This document shows positions 50,463-60,809 of a stretch of DNA of 64,000 bases, piece after piece. The first letter of the stretch is position 1. Every line of letters begins with the position of its first letter. Where the stretch lies: contig CANQWO010000001.1 of assembly GCA_947627565.1 (NCBI GenBank), positions 87,172 to 151,171 on the forward strand, in the 5' to 3' direction. The notes under the pieces are model-generated. The model made no database searches, was not told where the DNA came from, and saw only the letters and a program-made list of their open reading frames with translations. The position numbers were made by a program, and so were the translations under genes. The DNA is from an uncultured Clostridia bacterium (GTDB lineage Bacteria; Bacillota; Clostridia; Christensenellales; Borkfalkiaceae).

Positions 50463-50476
50463 GCGGACATGGTATG
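50463..50476 (+). repeat. Recurrent oligomer GCGGACATGGTATG, intergenic copy
   Basis: Exact copy of the 14-mer at 48391-48404; the identity extends to CCCG on one side. It lies 12 bases past the stop of the kinase gene. Confidence 0.7.
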
Positions 50477-50487
50477 CCCGTTTTATG

Positions 50488-52497
<2,010 letters not shown>

Positions 52498-52542
52498 ATC
52501 GAAATATCGAAATCGCGATAAAAAAATGACCGAGGTAACGAG

Positions 52543-53232
52543 ATGAAGGTATTTTGTTGGGATTTTCATGGGACGCTCACCCTTGCAAATTCGCTCTGGG
52601 GCGACTGCATTTTCGACATCTTAAAGGAGGTCGTTCCGAATTGCACAGACGAACTCTGTGAAAGCGTGCAAGAGGGCATGTGGGGCAAATATCCTTGGGA
52701 TATGCCCGAGCAGTTCCCCCTCCGCGGCGAATCATGGTGGGCGTGCATGGAACAAAGTTTTTCGGAGAACTGCGTAAATTTTGGGATCCCCGCTGCGCTC
52801 GCGGAAAAGGCTGCGCGCCTGTTCCGCCCGACCATCAAACAGCTCGCGCGCTATACGCTGTATGAAGACGCCATCCCCACCCTGCGCGCAGTTCGGGCAC
52901 GCGGAGCAAAAAACGTGCTCCTCTCCAACAACTATCCCGATCTCGACGAAGTTGTGGAAAAACTCGGAATTGCGCCCTATTTCTCGGACATGGTGGTCTC
53001 CGGCGAGGTCGGTTACGACAAGCCGCGCAGGGAAATTTTCGAACTTGCGAAACAAAAATTCCCCGATGCGGAGTACTTCATGATCGGTGACAATCCCGTA
53101 GCCGACGTTCAGGGCGGCAAGCAGAGCGGCATGACGACGATCCTCGTCCACCGAGGTTTTTGCGAGGAGGCCGACTTCTGCTTCGACGATTTGAAGTCCG
53201 TCCTCTCTTCGGAGACAATATGGAAATCGTAA
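52543..53232 (+). CDS. HAD-family hydrolase with an altered motif I
   Basis: A 229-residue HAD protein. Motif I is WDFHGTLTLANS (residues 5-16): the nucleophile Asp is present, but the second Asp of DxDGT, the usual general acid, is His. Motif II is LLSNNYPD, the motif III lysine lies in GYDKPRREIFELA, and motif IV is MIGDNPVADVQGG. A helical C1-type cap (about 20-95) contains two Cys. Despite the altered residue the rest looks functional. GAGG precedes the ATG; it runs with AraC (45-base gap). Confidence 0.88.
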   Translation: MKVFCWDFHGTLTLANSLWGDCIFDILKEVVPNCTDELCESVQEGMWGKYPWDMPEQFPLRGESWWACMEQSFSENCVNFGIPAALAEKAARLFRPTIKQLARYTLYEDAIPTLRAVRARGAKNVLLSNNYPDLDEVVEKLGIAPYFSDMVVSGEVGYDKPRREIFELAKQKFPDAEYFMIGDNPVADVQGGKQSGMTTILVHRGFCEEADFCFDDLKSVLSSETIWKS

Positions 53233-53251
53233 ATTTTGATATAAGAACCTC

Positions 53252-53527
53252 GTGTCCTTTCTCACCCTTTCCGCACAGGACTGCATTGCAGAACCTACCC
53301 TTACGCCGTGGCTTGGGTTTTTCCATACTACGCCCGCCTATCGAGGGCGCCGCTATGGGAAAATCCTCATCGACCATGCCTGTCGAGCCGCCAAAGAAAT
53401 GGGTTATCATAAAATCTATATCGCGACCGACTATATAAATTTATACGAAAAATACGGCTTTCCCCACCTTGAAAATCGCGTTGACATTTATGGCACAGAC
53501 AGCCGTGTCTATGAAAGGAAATTGTAA
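53252..53527 (+). pseudogene. GNAT acetyltransferase, N-terminal half missing
   Basis: The frame encodes only the C-terminal part of a GNAT acetyltransferase: DCIAEPTLTPWLGFFHTTPA, then YRGRRYGKILIDHACRAAKE (acetyl-CoA-binding R-G-x-G-K), KIYIATDYINLYEKYGFPHL and an end DSRVYERKL. About 55-65 residues expected before it are absent: an in-frame TGA at 53237 lies just upstream and the HAD stop at 53232 adjoins. The GTG at 53252 has no ribosome site. The rest is intact, so the truncation looks recent. Confidence 0.75.
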
Positions 53528-53533
53528 AATAGA

Positions 53534-53614
53534 ATGCGAAAGATAAATTTCGATGCAGACGAGATCAAGGAAGAATATTGGAAAGCGATCGAGGAGTCAG
53601 TCGATCGATCTTAA
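53534..53614 (+). CDS. 26-residue open frame, possible gene remnant
   Basis: MRKINFDADEIKEEYWKAIE and six further residues, six bases after the GNAT remnant. Its acidic helical composition reads as coding, but no good ribosome site is seen and no family is recognised. It may be the start of a lost gene. Confidence 0.35.
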   Translation: MRKINFDADEIKEEYWKAIEESVDRS

Positions 53615-53638
53615 AAAACGACATGAAAGGAGGACGCC

Positions 53639-54037
53639 ATGGATTGTATTTTTTGTAAGATCGTGCGCGGCGAGGTGCCGAGCAGAAAGGTCTATGAAGA
53701 CGCGCACACGCTCGTCTTTATGGACGTCGCGGGGGATGTTGACGGGCACATGCTCGCCGTCCCGAAGCGGCACTGCGAAAATCTTCTCGACTGCGACGCC
53801 GAGGATCTTTGCGCCCTCATGCGCGCGGCGAAACATGTTGCAAGCCACCTCACAGAGCATTGCGGGTATGACGGCGTGAATCTTCTGCACGCAAGCGGCG
53901 AGAGCGCGGGACAGTCCGTCCCCCATTTCCACGTTCACATCATTCCGCGGAGGACGGGCGACGGCGTTGACGCATGGCCGAAATTCGCGGGCGCAGAGAC
54001 GGAAATCGACGCAATCTGGAACAAAATCAAGCTGTAA
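53639..54037 (+). CDS. HIT-family nucleotide-binding protein
   Basis: A 132-residue histidine-triad protein of the Hint/HinT type, which hydrolyses adenosine phosphoramidates and related nucleotides. The N-terminal CIFCKIVRGEVPSRKVYEDA has the two zinc-like Cys; VFMDVAGDVDGHMLAVPKRH and the catalytic PHFHVHIIPR (HxHxH) follow near residue 100. AAGGAGGACGCC precedes the ATG. It lies directly after the GNAT remnant in the same direction. Confidence 0.96.
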   Translation: MDCIFCKIVRGEVPSRKVYEDAHTLVFMDVAGDVDGHMLAVPKRHCENLLDCDAEDLCALMRAAKHVASHLTEHCGYDGVNLLHASGESAGQSVPHFHVHIIPRRTGDGVDAWPKFAGAETEIDAIWNKIKL

Positions 54038-54067
54038 ATCAGCTTTGGCGCGATTTGCCGCGAATGC

Positions 54068-54096
54068 TTTACTTTTTTCTCCCCGTATGATACAAT
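54068..54096 (+). promoter_or_regulatory. Promoter of the 188-residue membrane protein gene
   Basis: TTTACT (54068-54073), 17 bases, extended TGA-TACAAT (54091-54096). Confidence 0.75.
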
Positions 54097-54100
54097 AAAA

Positions 54101-54138
54101 GTCCCCCGTCGGGCCGAAATGTTGAGACGGCGGGACTA
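54101..54138 (+). other. Leader hairpin
   Basis: GTCCCCCGTC (from 54101) pairs with GACGGCGGGAC (to about 54137), ten pairs with one bulged base and a loop of about 16 bases, at the very start of the transcript. It may protect the RNA end or block elongation. Confidence 0.5.
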
Positions 54139-54157
54139 ACAAGAACGGAGCAGCACC

Positions 54158-54724
54158 ATGCGGAACAGAAAGGATATTCGGTTGCAACTTCTGCAAAACT
54201 ATTTCTCCATTCGGGGGAACGAAGCGACGTTGATGCTCGTCTACGATTCGTTCGAGGAATTGATCAACCAAAATTTCGGGGGCGACAGCATCCAAAAACT
54301 GAACGATAAGCTGTTCTCGGACATCAACGAGGCCGTTGCTCTGCTGCCCCGAAAATTCAAATTGAATCTGCAGATCGTGATCAAAGACTTCGGCGAATAC
54401 ACCCAAGCGGAGTGCGCGGAGATCGTCAAACAAAATATCTATCTGACCGCGTACCGCACGATCAAGGCCGACAATCAAAAACTTGTGAGCGGGTGGTCGC
54501 TGATCGGCATCGGCGCCGCCGTTCTCGTTTTGAGCTACTTCCTGCGCAACTACGATCTTTGGTTCGACCTCATCAACATCAGCGGGACCCTGTTCGTCTG
54601 GGAGGGCGTCAATATGGCGTTCCTCGAACGCAATCTCGAGCACAAGGCGATCAAAAAGCTCGCGAGGTCCATCCGCAACATCACGATCGAATCCGACGGG
54701 CAAGCCGGAGCGCAAATTTCGTAA
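54158..54724 (+). CDS. Membrane protein of unknown function
   Basis: A 188-residue protein. Residues 1-110 are cytosolic and mostly alpha/beta (SIRGNEATLMLVYDSFEELI; LNLQIVIKDFGEYTQAECAE). Two membrane helices follow (about 110-128 and 134-152), then a basic tail (RNLEHKAIKKLARSIRNITI). The N-terminal FNL-like beta motif and the helix hairpin give no known family. It has its own promoter and ends at the strong terminator at 54787-54828. Confidence 0.75.
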   Translation: MRNRKDIRLQLLQNYFSIRGNEATLMLVYDSFEELINQNFGGDSIQKLNDKLFSDINEAVALLPRKFKLNLQIVIKDFGEYTQAECAEIVKQNIYLTAYRTIKADNQKLVSGWSLIGIGAAVLVLSYFLRNYDLWFDLINISGTLFVWEGVNMAFLERNLEHKAIKKLARSIRNITIESDGQAGAQIS

Positions 54725-54786
54725 AACGCGCCCCCTCGTCCCCTTTCGGTTCGGATTTCATTCCATATGAGCATTTCAAAGACATA

Positions 54787-54828
54787 AAAACACATGCCCC
54801 GCCGGCTTGCCGGCGGGGCATGTGTTTT
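54787..54828. terminator. Strong bidirectional terminator
   Basis: A 19-20-base perfect inverted repeat (AAAACACATGCCCCGCCGGC and its complement) with a tiny loop, A-run on one side and T-run on the other. It separates the plus-strand gene ending at 54724 from the minus-strand operon ending at 54843. Confidence 0.95.
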
Positions 54829-54842
54829 CCGATGCGGTCCCG

Positions 54843-56762
54843 TTACAGAAGTTCTACGCTGTGGCGCATAGCGCCGAAGTCGTTGGCCATCAGATTGTAT
54901 TCCATGACGATCTGTTTGACGCTGTGCGCGGGGATGACGATCTCCCAACTCGTGGCGATGTCAAACGGATCGCCGTCGGTATGACCGGGGCCGGCATGGA
55001 TGGTAAAGACGGGTGCGAGGCCGTCCTCGGTGATGACCGAGCCGTCCGGGTTGCGGAATATCATCGGGATGACGCCGTTGGGCAAGATGTTGATGCGCAC
55101 GGTGCGCGGCTTATCGCCCTGGTTGACGAAGGTGAAGACATCCTGATAGTCCTTCATCCAGTTGCCGATGCTCGGAAATTCCCCTATCGCATCGTAATTC
55201 GGATATTTCCCCGTGGCCGTGTAATGATGGATGTCGTAGGTGACGGGCTGGCCCTTAAAATACGTGTGGAGGACGCTGATATCCGTGCCGACGGCGTCGG
55301 TCATGGGAGCGTTGATCACGTTGCCGGCGGAGTCTGTGCCGGCGGATTGAAGATTGATGTGGGTCACCCACGACGTCTTATCCTTCTGTTCGTGCGCCGT
55401 GATGCCGGGGATGAGCGACGCGGGCTCTCCCTTTACCGGCGTGTCCTTGTCGTCGCTGTAATAATTGGTGAACGTGACGGGAAGGCTCTGCGGCTGCGTC
55501 GCGTCGTTGAACGTCCACGCCGCGCGGCCCTCTACGACATACCCTTCATCCCAGCCGTCTCCGAAGGGATAGGAGTTGCCCTTATACTGCGCGCTGTCCT
55601 CCTCGATGTTCTGGGGTTTGGTATAGATATAGAAGGCCCCCTCCGCGTTTCCGCCGACGACATCGAAGAGCACCGCTCCGTTGGCGATCCATGTGAGGAG
55701 CTGGTTGGCCGTCCCCGCGACGTTGAATCCCGAAAAGGCGTCTTCCGTCGTCCCGCCGATGGGATACATATGTTCTCCCGCGGGGATGCGGTAGGTCGTG
55801 GGTTGGAAATTGTGGGGCGCGGTATCGACGAATTTCAGCCATGCGTCAAAGAGCTGTTTTTGGCCGGGGAGGAGCGACTTCACGCCATCCAGCGAGAAAC
55901 CGGTGTTGTAAAAATCCACCCACTCCTGCTGGCCGAACCAAGCGCCCGAGCCCTCATGCTGATAGCCGATGTTCCTGACGGTGATATACATGTCCTCTTT
56001 GCTGTTGTTGGTGACGCGGTAGCCATAGTAGACGCCGTTGCTTCTGAGCCCGCGGTCCATGAGGTACATGCTCTGGTGCTCGAACGTGAAGAAGACGGAG
56101 CGGTCGGAGACGTCCTGCCGCGTAAGGCAGGAATTGACGACCTCCGGCGTGAGATCTTCGGGCGCGTTGCTGTAGATATACAGCGTGTCGGGGCGTTGGG
56201 TATAGGTGAGCGCGGCCGATTCCAGCGGATCGGCAGTGGGGTCGGCGCTCGTCACGCTGAACTGCTTGGGATCGGGCGCCTCGGCTACATCGAACGGAAG
56301 CGGCGATTTGTTCTCCTTCGCGGTGACATCGAGGCGGACCGCGCTCTTGACGGGAAACGCATTGAAATACACGATGTCGCCCTCTTTGAGCGTGAGCTGA
56401 AAGCCCTCCGACGTGTTCTCCAATTGTTTCCCCTCTGCATCATAGACCTCGACGCGGGAGACGACCGACGTCGCAAACGAGACGGAATAGGTGTCCGTCC
56501 ACGGCGCCTGCATCTTGAGCTTGCAGCTCGCCCCCTGTTCCACGCCGTAGAACGACGAGAGCCGGACGGCGGGCAATTTTTCAAACGTCGCAAGGTCGAA
56601 CGCGCCGCTGTCCACGGTCTGGTTCGTGATCGTTTGCTTGCACTCGTCGCAGACGCCGTCGTGATCGGCGTCGACGTGGGTATGCGCGGGCTCCCCCGCG
56701 CAGGCGCACAAGAGAAGCATCGAGAGCGCAAGCGTTACTGCCGAAAATTTCTTGAATTTCAT
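54843..56762 (-). CDS. Secreted lipoprotein of unknown function
   Basis: A 639-residue lipoprotein. Signal peptide MKFKKFSAVTLALSMLLLCA with lipobox LCAC (Cys about 22). A short HTHVDADHDGVCDECKQTI segment looks like a calcium- or zinc-binding tag common at the start of clostridial lipoproteins. The rest is beta-rich, without recognised catalytic motif, including repeated YGYRVTNNS and TFTNYYSDD-like strands. AGGAGG precedes the ATG. Last gene of the sugar operon, 18 bases after GH3; it could be a cell-surface glycan-binding protein. Confidence 0.75.
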   Translation of the reverse strand: MKFKKFSAVTLALSMLLLCACAGEPAHTHVDADHDGVCDECKQTITNQTVDSGAFDLATFEKLPAVRLSSFYGVEQGASCKLKMQAPWTDTYSVSFATSVVSRVEVYDAEGKQLENTSEGFQLTLKEGDIVYFNAFPVKSAVRLDVTAKENKSPLPFDVAEAPDPKQFSVTSADPTADPLESAALTYTQRPDTLYIYSNAPEDLTPEVVNSCLTRQDVSDRSVFFTFEHQSMYLMDRGLRSNGVYYGYRVTNNSKEDMYITVRNIGYQHEGSGAWFGQQEWVDFYNTGFSLDGVKSLLPGQKQLFDAWLKFVDTAPHNFQPTTYRIPAGEHMYPIGGTTEDAFSGFNVAGTANQLLTWIANGAVLFDVVGGNAEGAFYIYTKPQNIEEDSAQYKGNSYPFGDGWDEGYVVEGRAAWTFNDATQPQSLPVTFTNYYSDDKDTPVKGEPASLIPGITAHEQKDKTSWVTHINLQSAGTDSAGNVINAPMTDAVGTDISVLHTYFKGQPVTYDIHHYTATGKYPNYDAIGEFPSIGNWMKDYQDVFTFVNQGDKPRTVRINILPNGVIPMIFRNPDGSVITEDGLAPVFTIHAGPGHTDGDPFDIATSWEIVIPAHSVKQIVMEYNLMANDFGAMRHSVELL

Positions 56763-56780
56763 AATTCCTCCTGTAATCAT

Positions 56781-58775
56781 TCACCAACGCTCGATGCGCT
56801 GAGAATTTTGTTCGTCGTGGGGAAGTGCGACCTCGATGCCCGCAGAGAGCTTCAGATCGCGGGAAGAACTGCCGACGAAGACGGTATAGCTGCCGTCTTC
56901 CACGCGCCAATCGCGGATCGCGGGGCTCCAATAGGCGAGATCCCGCCGGGTGAGGCTGAACGTGACGCACTGCTCCTCCCCCGCTTTCAGCGCGATCTTC
57001 CGGAACCGCTTGAGTTCGTGCGGCGGACGGGCGACGAGTGGATGCTTTTGGCCGACATAGAGCTGTACGACCTCCTTGCCCGCGACCGCCGACGTGTTTT
57101 TGACTTTGACGGAGACTTCGTATCCCCCGTCCTTCTCCTCGACGCGAAGCGCCGAATAGTCGAACGCGGAATAGGAAAGGCCGTAGCCGAACGGGAAGAG
57201 CACCTCTTCGCCGCGGGCGTCGTAGCCGCGATAGCCGACAAAGACGCGCTCCGCATAGACGTCGGTATACCCGTCGCCGTGGCGGACGACGTTGGGGCTG
57301 TCCTCATAGGGGAAGCTCTCCTGCAATCTGCCCGAGAAGTTCTCCCTGCCCGTGAGCAGTTTGCCGAGGGCCTCGTTGCCGCCCTCGCCGTTGAAATTGG
57401 TGAAGACGACGGCATTGACGCAGCCGATCCAATTGCTCATATCGACGGCGCTGCCGCCATAGACGACGACCGTCGTGTTGGGATTGGCCGCGCCGACGCG
57501 GCGGATGAGTTCCTCCTCCAAAGGCGTGAGGCGGAGCGTCATGCGGTCGCCGGCCTCGCAGTCCGTCTTGGCGTCGAATCCCACGACGACGACGGCGGCG
57601 TCCGCCTGTTCCGCAAAGGCGATGGAGCCGCGCAGGTTGTGGAACCTGTGAGACGTCCCGAAGGGATAGTAATGCGTCTCGCGGTAACGCAGATCGAGCG
57701 TTGCGTTCTCCGCCTGTATGCAGTCCATGAGGTTGACGGGCTCGAACGCGCTCGCCACCTCCGCCGACCCGCCGCCGCCATAGACGCCCGTCCGCGCCTT
57801 ACAGCCGCAGACGAATACCTTTTGGCCGTCTTTGAGCGGCAACGCGCCGTCGTTTTTGAGAAGCACCGCGGCCTCCGCGGCGATGCGCACCGTGGCCTTG
57901 TGGCGCTCCTCGGGCGTCGTCGTCACGACGCGCTTCTTCTTGTTCTCCTCGATCCGCTCGACGAGCGCAAGAAGGCGGTCTACGGCGGCGTCGATCTCCT
58001 CATCCGTGATGTAGCCGCGTTCATAGGCGGCCTTGAGATTGGGAAATGCCTCGTCGGAGTGCGGCATCTCGAGGTCGAGCGTGGCTTTCAGCGCCTTTGC
58101 GCGGTCGACGACGGCGCCCCAATCGGAGATGATCGCGCCGTCGAAGCCCATCTCTCCTCTCAGGATGTCGTGCAAGAGCAGGCGATGCTCGGAACAATAG
58201 ACGCCGTTGAGGAGATTATAGGAGCACATGACCGTATACGGCTTTGCCTCCACGGCGCGCGCAAACGCGGGCAGATAGATCTCGTGCAACGTGCGGTCGT
58301 CCACCTCGCTCGACTGATAGAACCGGTCGTGGTCGCTGTTGTTGACGGCGAAGTGTTTGACCGAGGTGCCGATCCCCTTGGACTGCACGCCCTCGATATA
58401 GGCGTATGCCATCTCGCCCGCCAGATAGGGATCCTCCGAAAAATATTCGAAATTGCGGCCGTTATACGGCATGCGCTTGATGTTGATGCCCGGCGCGAGC
58501 AAGACGTCGATATTCTTTTCGATCGCCTCGTCGCCGAGAAGCTGCCCCATCTCATGGGCGAGCGCGGGGTCCCATGTGGACGCCAACGCGCTCAGCGTGG
58601 GGAACGCGACCGCCTTGTCCCACTTCGCCTCCGTCTCCGTCTGGTGGATCTTGACGCCGTGGGGGCCGTCGGAAAAGGTGATCCGCGGCAGATCGCCGAG
58701 GCGTTCGAGATACCAGCAATCATATCCCGTGAGCAGCGTGAGTTTTTCATCGATCGTCATGGTTTTTCTGTTCAT
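56781..58775 (-). CDS. Beta-glucosidase-like enzyme, family GH3
   Basis: A 664-residue GH3 enzyme. The TIM-barrel domain (1-260) has KHFAVNN (140-146) and the nucleophile Asp218 in GAIISDWGA; the alpha/beta sandwich domain (290-520) follows, then a C-terminal FnIII-like domain (570-650; VKVKNTSAVAGKEVVQLYVG). No signal peptide, so it is intracellular. Sugar specificity is not readable; beta-glucosides or beta-xylosides are usual. The stop-to-start gap to the oxidoreductase gene is three bases. Confidence 0.93.
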   Translation of the reverse strand: MNRKTMTIDEKLTLLTGYDCWYLERLGDLPRITFSDGPHGVKIHQTETEAKWDKAVAFPTLSALASTWDPALAHEMGQLLGDEAIEKNIDVLLAPGINIKRMPYNGRNFEYFSEDPYLAGEMAYAYIEGVQSKGIGTSVKHFAVNNSDHDRFYQSSEVDDRTLHEIYLPAFARAVEAKPYTVMCSYNLLNGVYCSEHRLLLHDILRGEMGFDGAIISDWGAVVDRAKALKATLDLEMPHSDEAFPNLKAAYERGYITDEEIDAAVDRLLALVERIEENKKKRVVTTTPEERHKATVRIAAEAAVLLKNDGALPLKDGQKVFVCGCKARTGVYGGGGSAEVASAFEPVNLMDCIQAENATLDLRYRETHYYPFGTSHRFHNLRGSIAFAEQADAAVVVVGFDAKTDCEAGDRMTLRLTPLEEELIRRVGAANPNTTVVVYGGSAVDMSNWIGCVNAVVFTNFNGEGGNEALGKLLTGRENFSGRLQESFPYEDSPNVVRHGDGYTDVYAERVFVGYRGYDARGEEVLFPFGYGLSYSAFDYSALRVEEKDGGYEVSVKVKNTSAVAGKEVVQLYVGQKHPLVARPPHELKRFRKIALKAGEEQCVTFSLTRRDLAYWSPAIRDWRVEDGSYTVFVGSSSRDLKLSAGIEVALPHDEQNSQRIERW

Positions 58776-58778
58776 GAT

Positions 58779-60050
58779 CTACCTCTCAGTCTTTGCATGA
58801 ATTGCAATGCGCGCACCGTTTCTGCGGCGCGACTCCTCGGCGCAGATGGCCATGAGGTGGCTCTCCACGGAATTTTCGAGGGATGTGACCTGTTCCGTCT
58901 CCCCGCAAAGCATGCCGTAGAGCGTATCGAGAAGGCCGTATTCCCCGCCGCCGTGCCCTTTATCCGTGTTTTCGAGCGAGGCGATTCTAACGGTCTCGGC
59001 CGCACCGCCGAACGGCTTCAGCACGATCTCGCCGCGCGGTTCATCGAGCACGATCTCGCCCAAAGTCCCGAACAGCCGCATGACTCTGCCGCAGTCCGCC
59101 GTAAACGCCGTCATCGTGAGCGAGGCTTTGACCCCGTTTTCAAAGGTGAAATCGGCGATTTGATGGTCTACGACGTCGTTGTCGCAGAAGTAGACGCACC
59201 GGCCGTATTCCCCCGTCTCGATGGCCTGTTCGAGGGCCTCCTCGGTGATGGGATAGCGGGAGGTCAGTTGCACATACGGCCAATCGGACGCAGGCCGCCC
59301 CGCGGCCTTCCAACCGTCGACGTAGATGCGCTTGGCGCTGTATGCGCACGTCTCGACCAACGGACAGACGACGCAGCGCTTTTGGGCCGCCTCGGGGGCG
59401 CATTCCGCCTTGAAATAGGCGAGATCCCCCACCGACGAGACGCTCTCGCACCTCGCGCCGGCAAAATACTGCAAGAGATCGAGGTCGTGGCAACACTTGG
59501 CCAAGATCATCGGCGCCGTCTCTTCGCTGCTGTGCCAATTCCCGCGCACAAAGCTGTGCGCCTGGTGCCAATAGGCGACCTGCTCGATGGTTTGGATGGC
59601 CACGAGCCGCCCGATGGCGCCGCGCTTCAGATATTGCCCGATCGTGAGATAGGCCGGCGCGTATCGTAAGACGTGGCACACCAGCGCCTTCCGGCCCGTC
59701 TCCCGCTGAACGCGGAGCAATTCTTCGAGCTCTTCGCGGTCGGCCGAAACGGGCTTTTCGAGCAGAACGTCGTAGCCCAAACGAAACGCCCGGACGCACT
59801 GCCGCACATGGTCGCGGTCCATCGTCGCGATCACGAGGAGATCGGCGCGCTTCTTTTCGAAAAACCGCGCCTCGTCCGTGAACGTTTCCGAGACGCCGAA
59901 ACGGCGGCCGTACACTTCCAAACGGTACGGCGACGTATCGCAGAGCGCGGTGATGCGGAATCTCTCCGCCTGTTGGGTGAATAATGTTCCGTAAGTTTCC
60001 GCGCCACGGTTCCCGCATCCGAGAATGGCCACGGTATAAGTAGGATTCAT
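58779..60050 (-). CDS. Gfo/Idh/MocA-family oxidoreductase
   Basis: A 423-residue NAD(P)-dependent sugar oxidoreductase. The Rossmann domain has VAILGCGNRGAETY (8-21) and the family motif LLEKPVSADREEL near 95; the C-terminal domain includes GNWHSSEETAPMILAKCCHD, with a catalytic His-Asp like those of the family, and a cysteine-rich stretch CVVCPLVETCAYSAKR that could bind metal. Its start overlaps nanE by four bases (ATGA). Such enzymes act on inositol, sialic-acid-like or glycosidic substrates; the neighbour nanE hints at amino sugars. Confidence 0.9.
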   Translation of the reverse strand: MNPTYTVAILGCGNRGAETYGTLFTQQAERFRITALCDTSPYRLEVYGRRFGVSETFTDEARFFEKKRADLLVIATMDRDHVRQCVRAFRLGYDVLLEKPVSADREELEELLRVQRETGRKALVCHVLRYAPAYLTIGQYLKRGAIGRLVAIQTIEQVAYWHQAHSFVRGNWHSSEETAPMILAKCCHDLDLLQYFAGARCESVSSVGDLAYFKAECAPEAAQKRCVVCPLVETCAYSAKRIYVDGWKAAGRPASDWPYVQLTSRYPITEEALEQAIETGEYGRCVYFCDNDVVDHQIADFTFENGVKASLTMTAFTADCGRVMRLFGTLGEIVLDEPRGEIVLKPFGGAAETVRIASLENTDKGHGGGEYGLLDTLYGMLCGETEQVTSLENSVESHLMAICAEESRRRNGARIAIHAKTER

Positions 60051-60763
60051 GCCTGGATTCGCTCCTCTCCGCCGAAGGCGGGACTTTGATTGAAAATGTC
60101 TACAAAATAACTCGTGATGTTCTGCGGCCGCGTGATCGCGCCGCCGATGATCACATGTTCGATCCCCGCGTCTAAGATGCTCTTCAGCTCCATGAACGAG
60201 TGGATCCCGCCCTCCGCGACCACCGTCGCCGACGCGATCTCCTCCTTCAGCCGCCGGCAGAATCCCACATCGGGGATCGCGATCCCCCGGGTCTCCTCCG
60301 TGTAGCTCCGCAGGGTCGTCGATATATAGTCGAAGCCGAGCCGCTCCGCGTTCTTCGCCTCCTCAAACGTCGCAATGTCCGCCATCAGCGCCTTGTCCGT
60401 ATGCGCACGCGCATACCGGACCAGCTCCTCCAGCGTCTCCCCGTTCGGACGCGGACGCAGCGTCGCGTCCATCGCGATCACCGCGCACGACGCACCGATC
60501 AACGCCTTCACTTCCTTCCGCGTCGGCGTGATGTATACCGCCGAATCCGCATAGTCCCGCTTGATCAGCCCGATGATCGGCAGTTTCCCTTCGATCCGTC
60601 GGTTGATCGCATTGATGTCCCGCACCGTGTTCGCGCGGATCCCCACGGCGCCGCCCTGCCGCGCCGCTTCCGCCATCTTTGCGATCGTGCTCCCGCCGTA
60701 CAGCGGCTCATGCTTCAATGCCTGACACGATACTACCAATCCCCGCGGGATCACTTCTTTCAT
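60047..60763 (-). CDS. nanE: Putative N-acetylmannosamine-6-phosphate 2-epimerase
   Basis: Converts ManNAc-6-phosphate to GlcNAc-6-phosphate in sialic acid use. The 238 residues match the family: PRGLVVSCQALKHEPLYGG (5-23), GAVGIRANTVRDI, PIIGLIKRDY, ALMADIATFEEAKNAERLGFD, VVAEGGIHS, and VIIGGAITRP. The ATG at 60763 has the better GGAGAAGG site than the one at 60778. No nanA or nanK lies in the window. Third-to-last in a run of tightly packed genes with GDPD upstream. Confidence 0.93.
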   Translation of the reverse strand: MKEVIPRGLVVSCQALKHEPLYGGSTIAKMAEAARQGGAVGIRANTVRDINAINRRIEGKLPIIGLIKRDYADSAVYITPTRKEVKALIGASCAVIAMDATLRPRPNGETLEELVRYARAHTDKALMADIATFEEAKNAERLGFDYISTTLRSYTEETRGIAIPDVGFCRRLKEEIASATVVAEGGIHSFMELKSILDAGIEHVIIGGAITRPQNITSYFVDIFNQSPAFGGEERIQA

Positions 60764-60809
60764 ACTGTCCTTCTCCATGTCTCTGCCATGCCGGCCGAAA
60801 ACCGCCGCA

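Noticed and set aside
54807-59669. Plus-strand open frame of 1620 codons across the sugar operon
   Set aside because: Antisense to an intact lipoprotein, GH3 enzyme and oxidoreductase; composition is that of a shadow frame and it starts inside a terminator.
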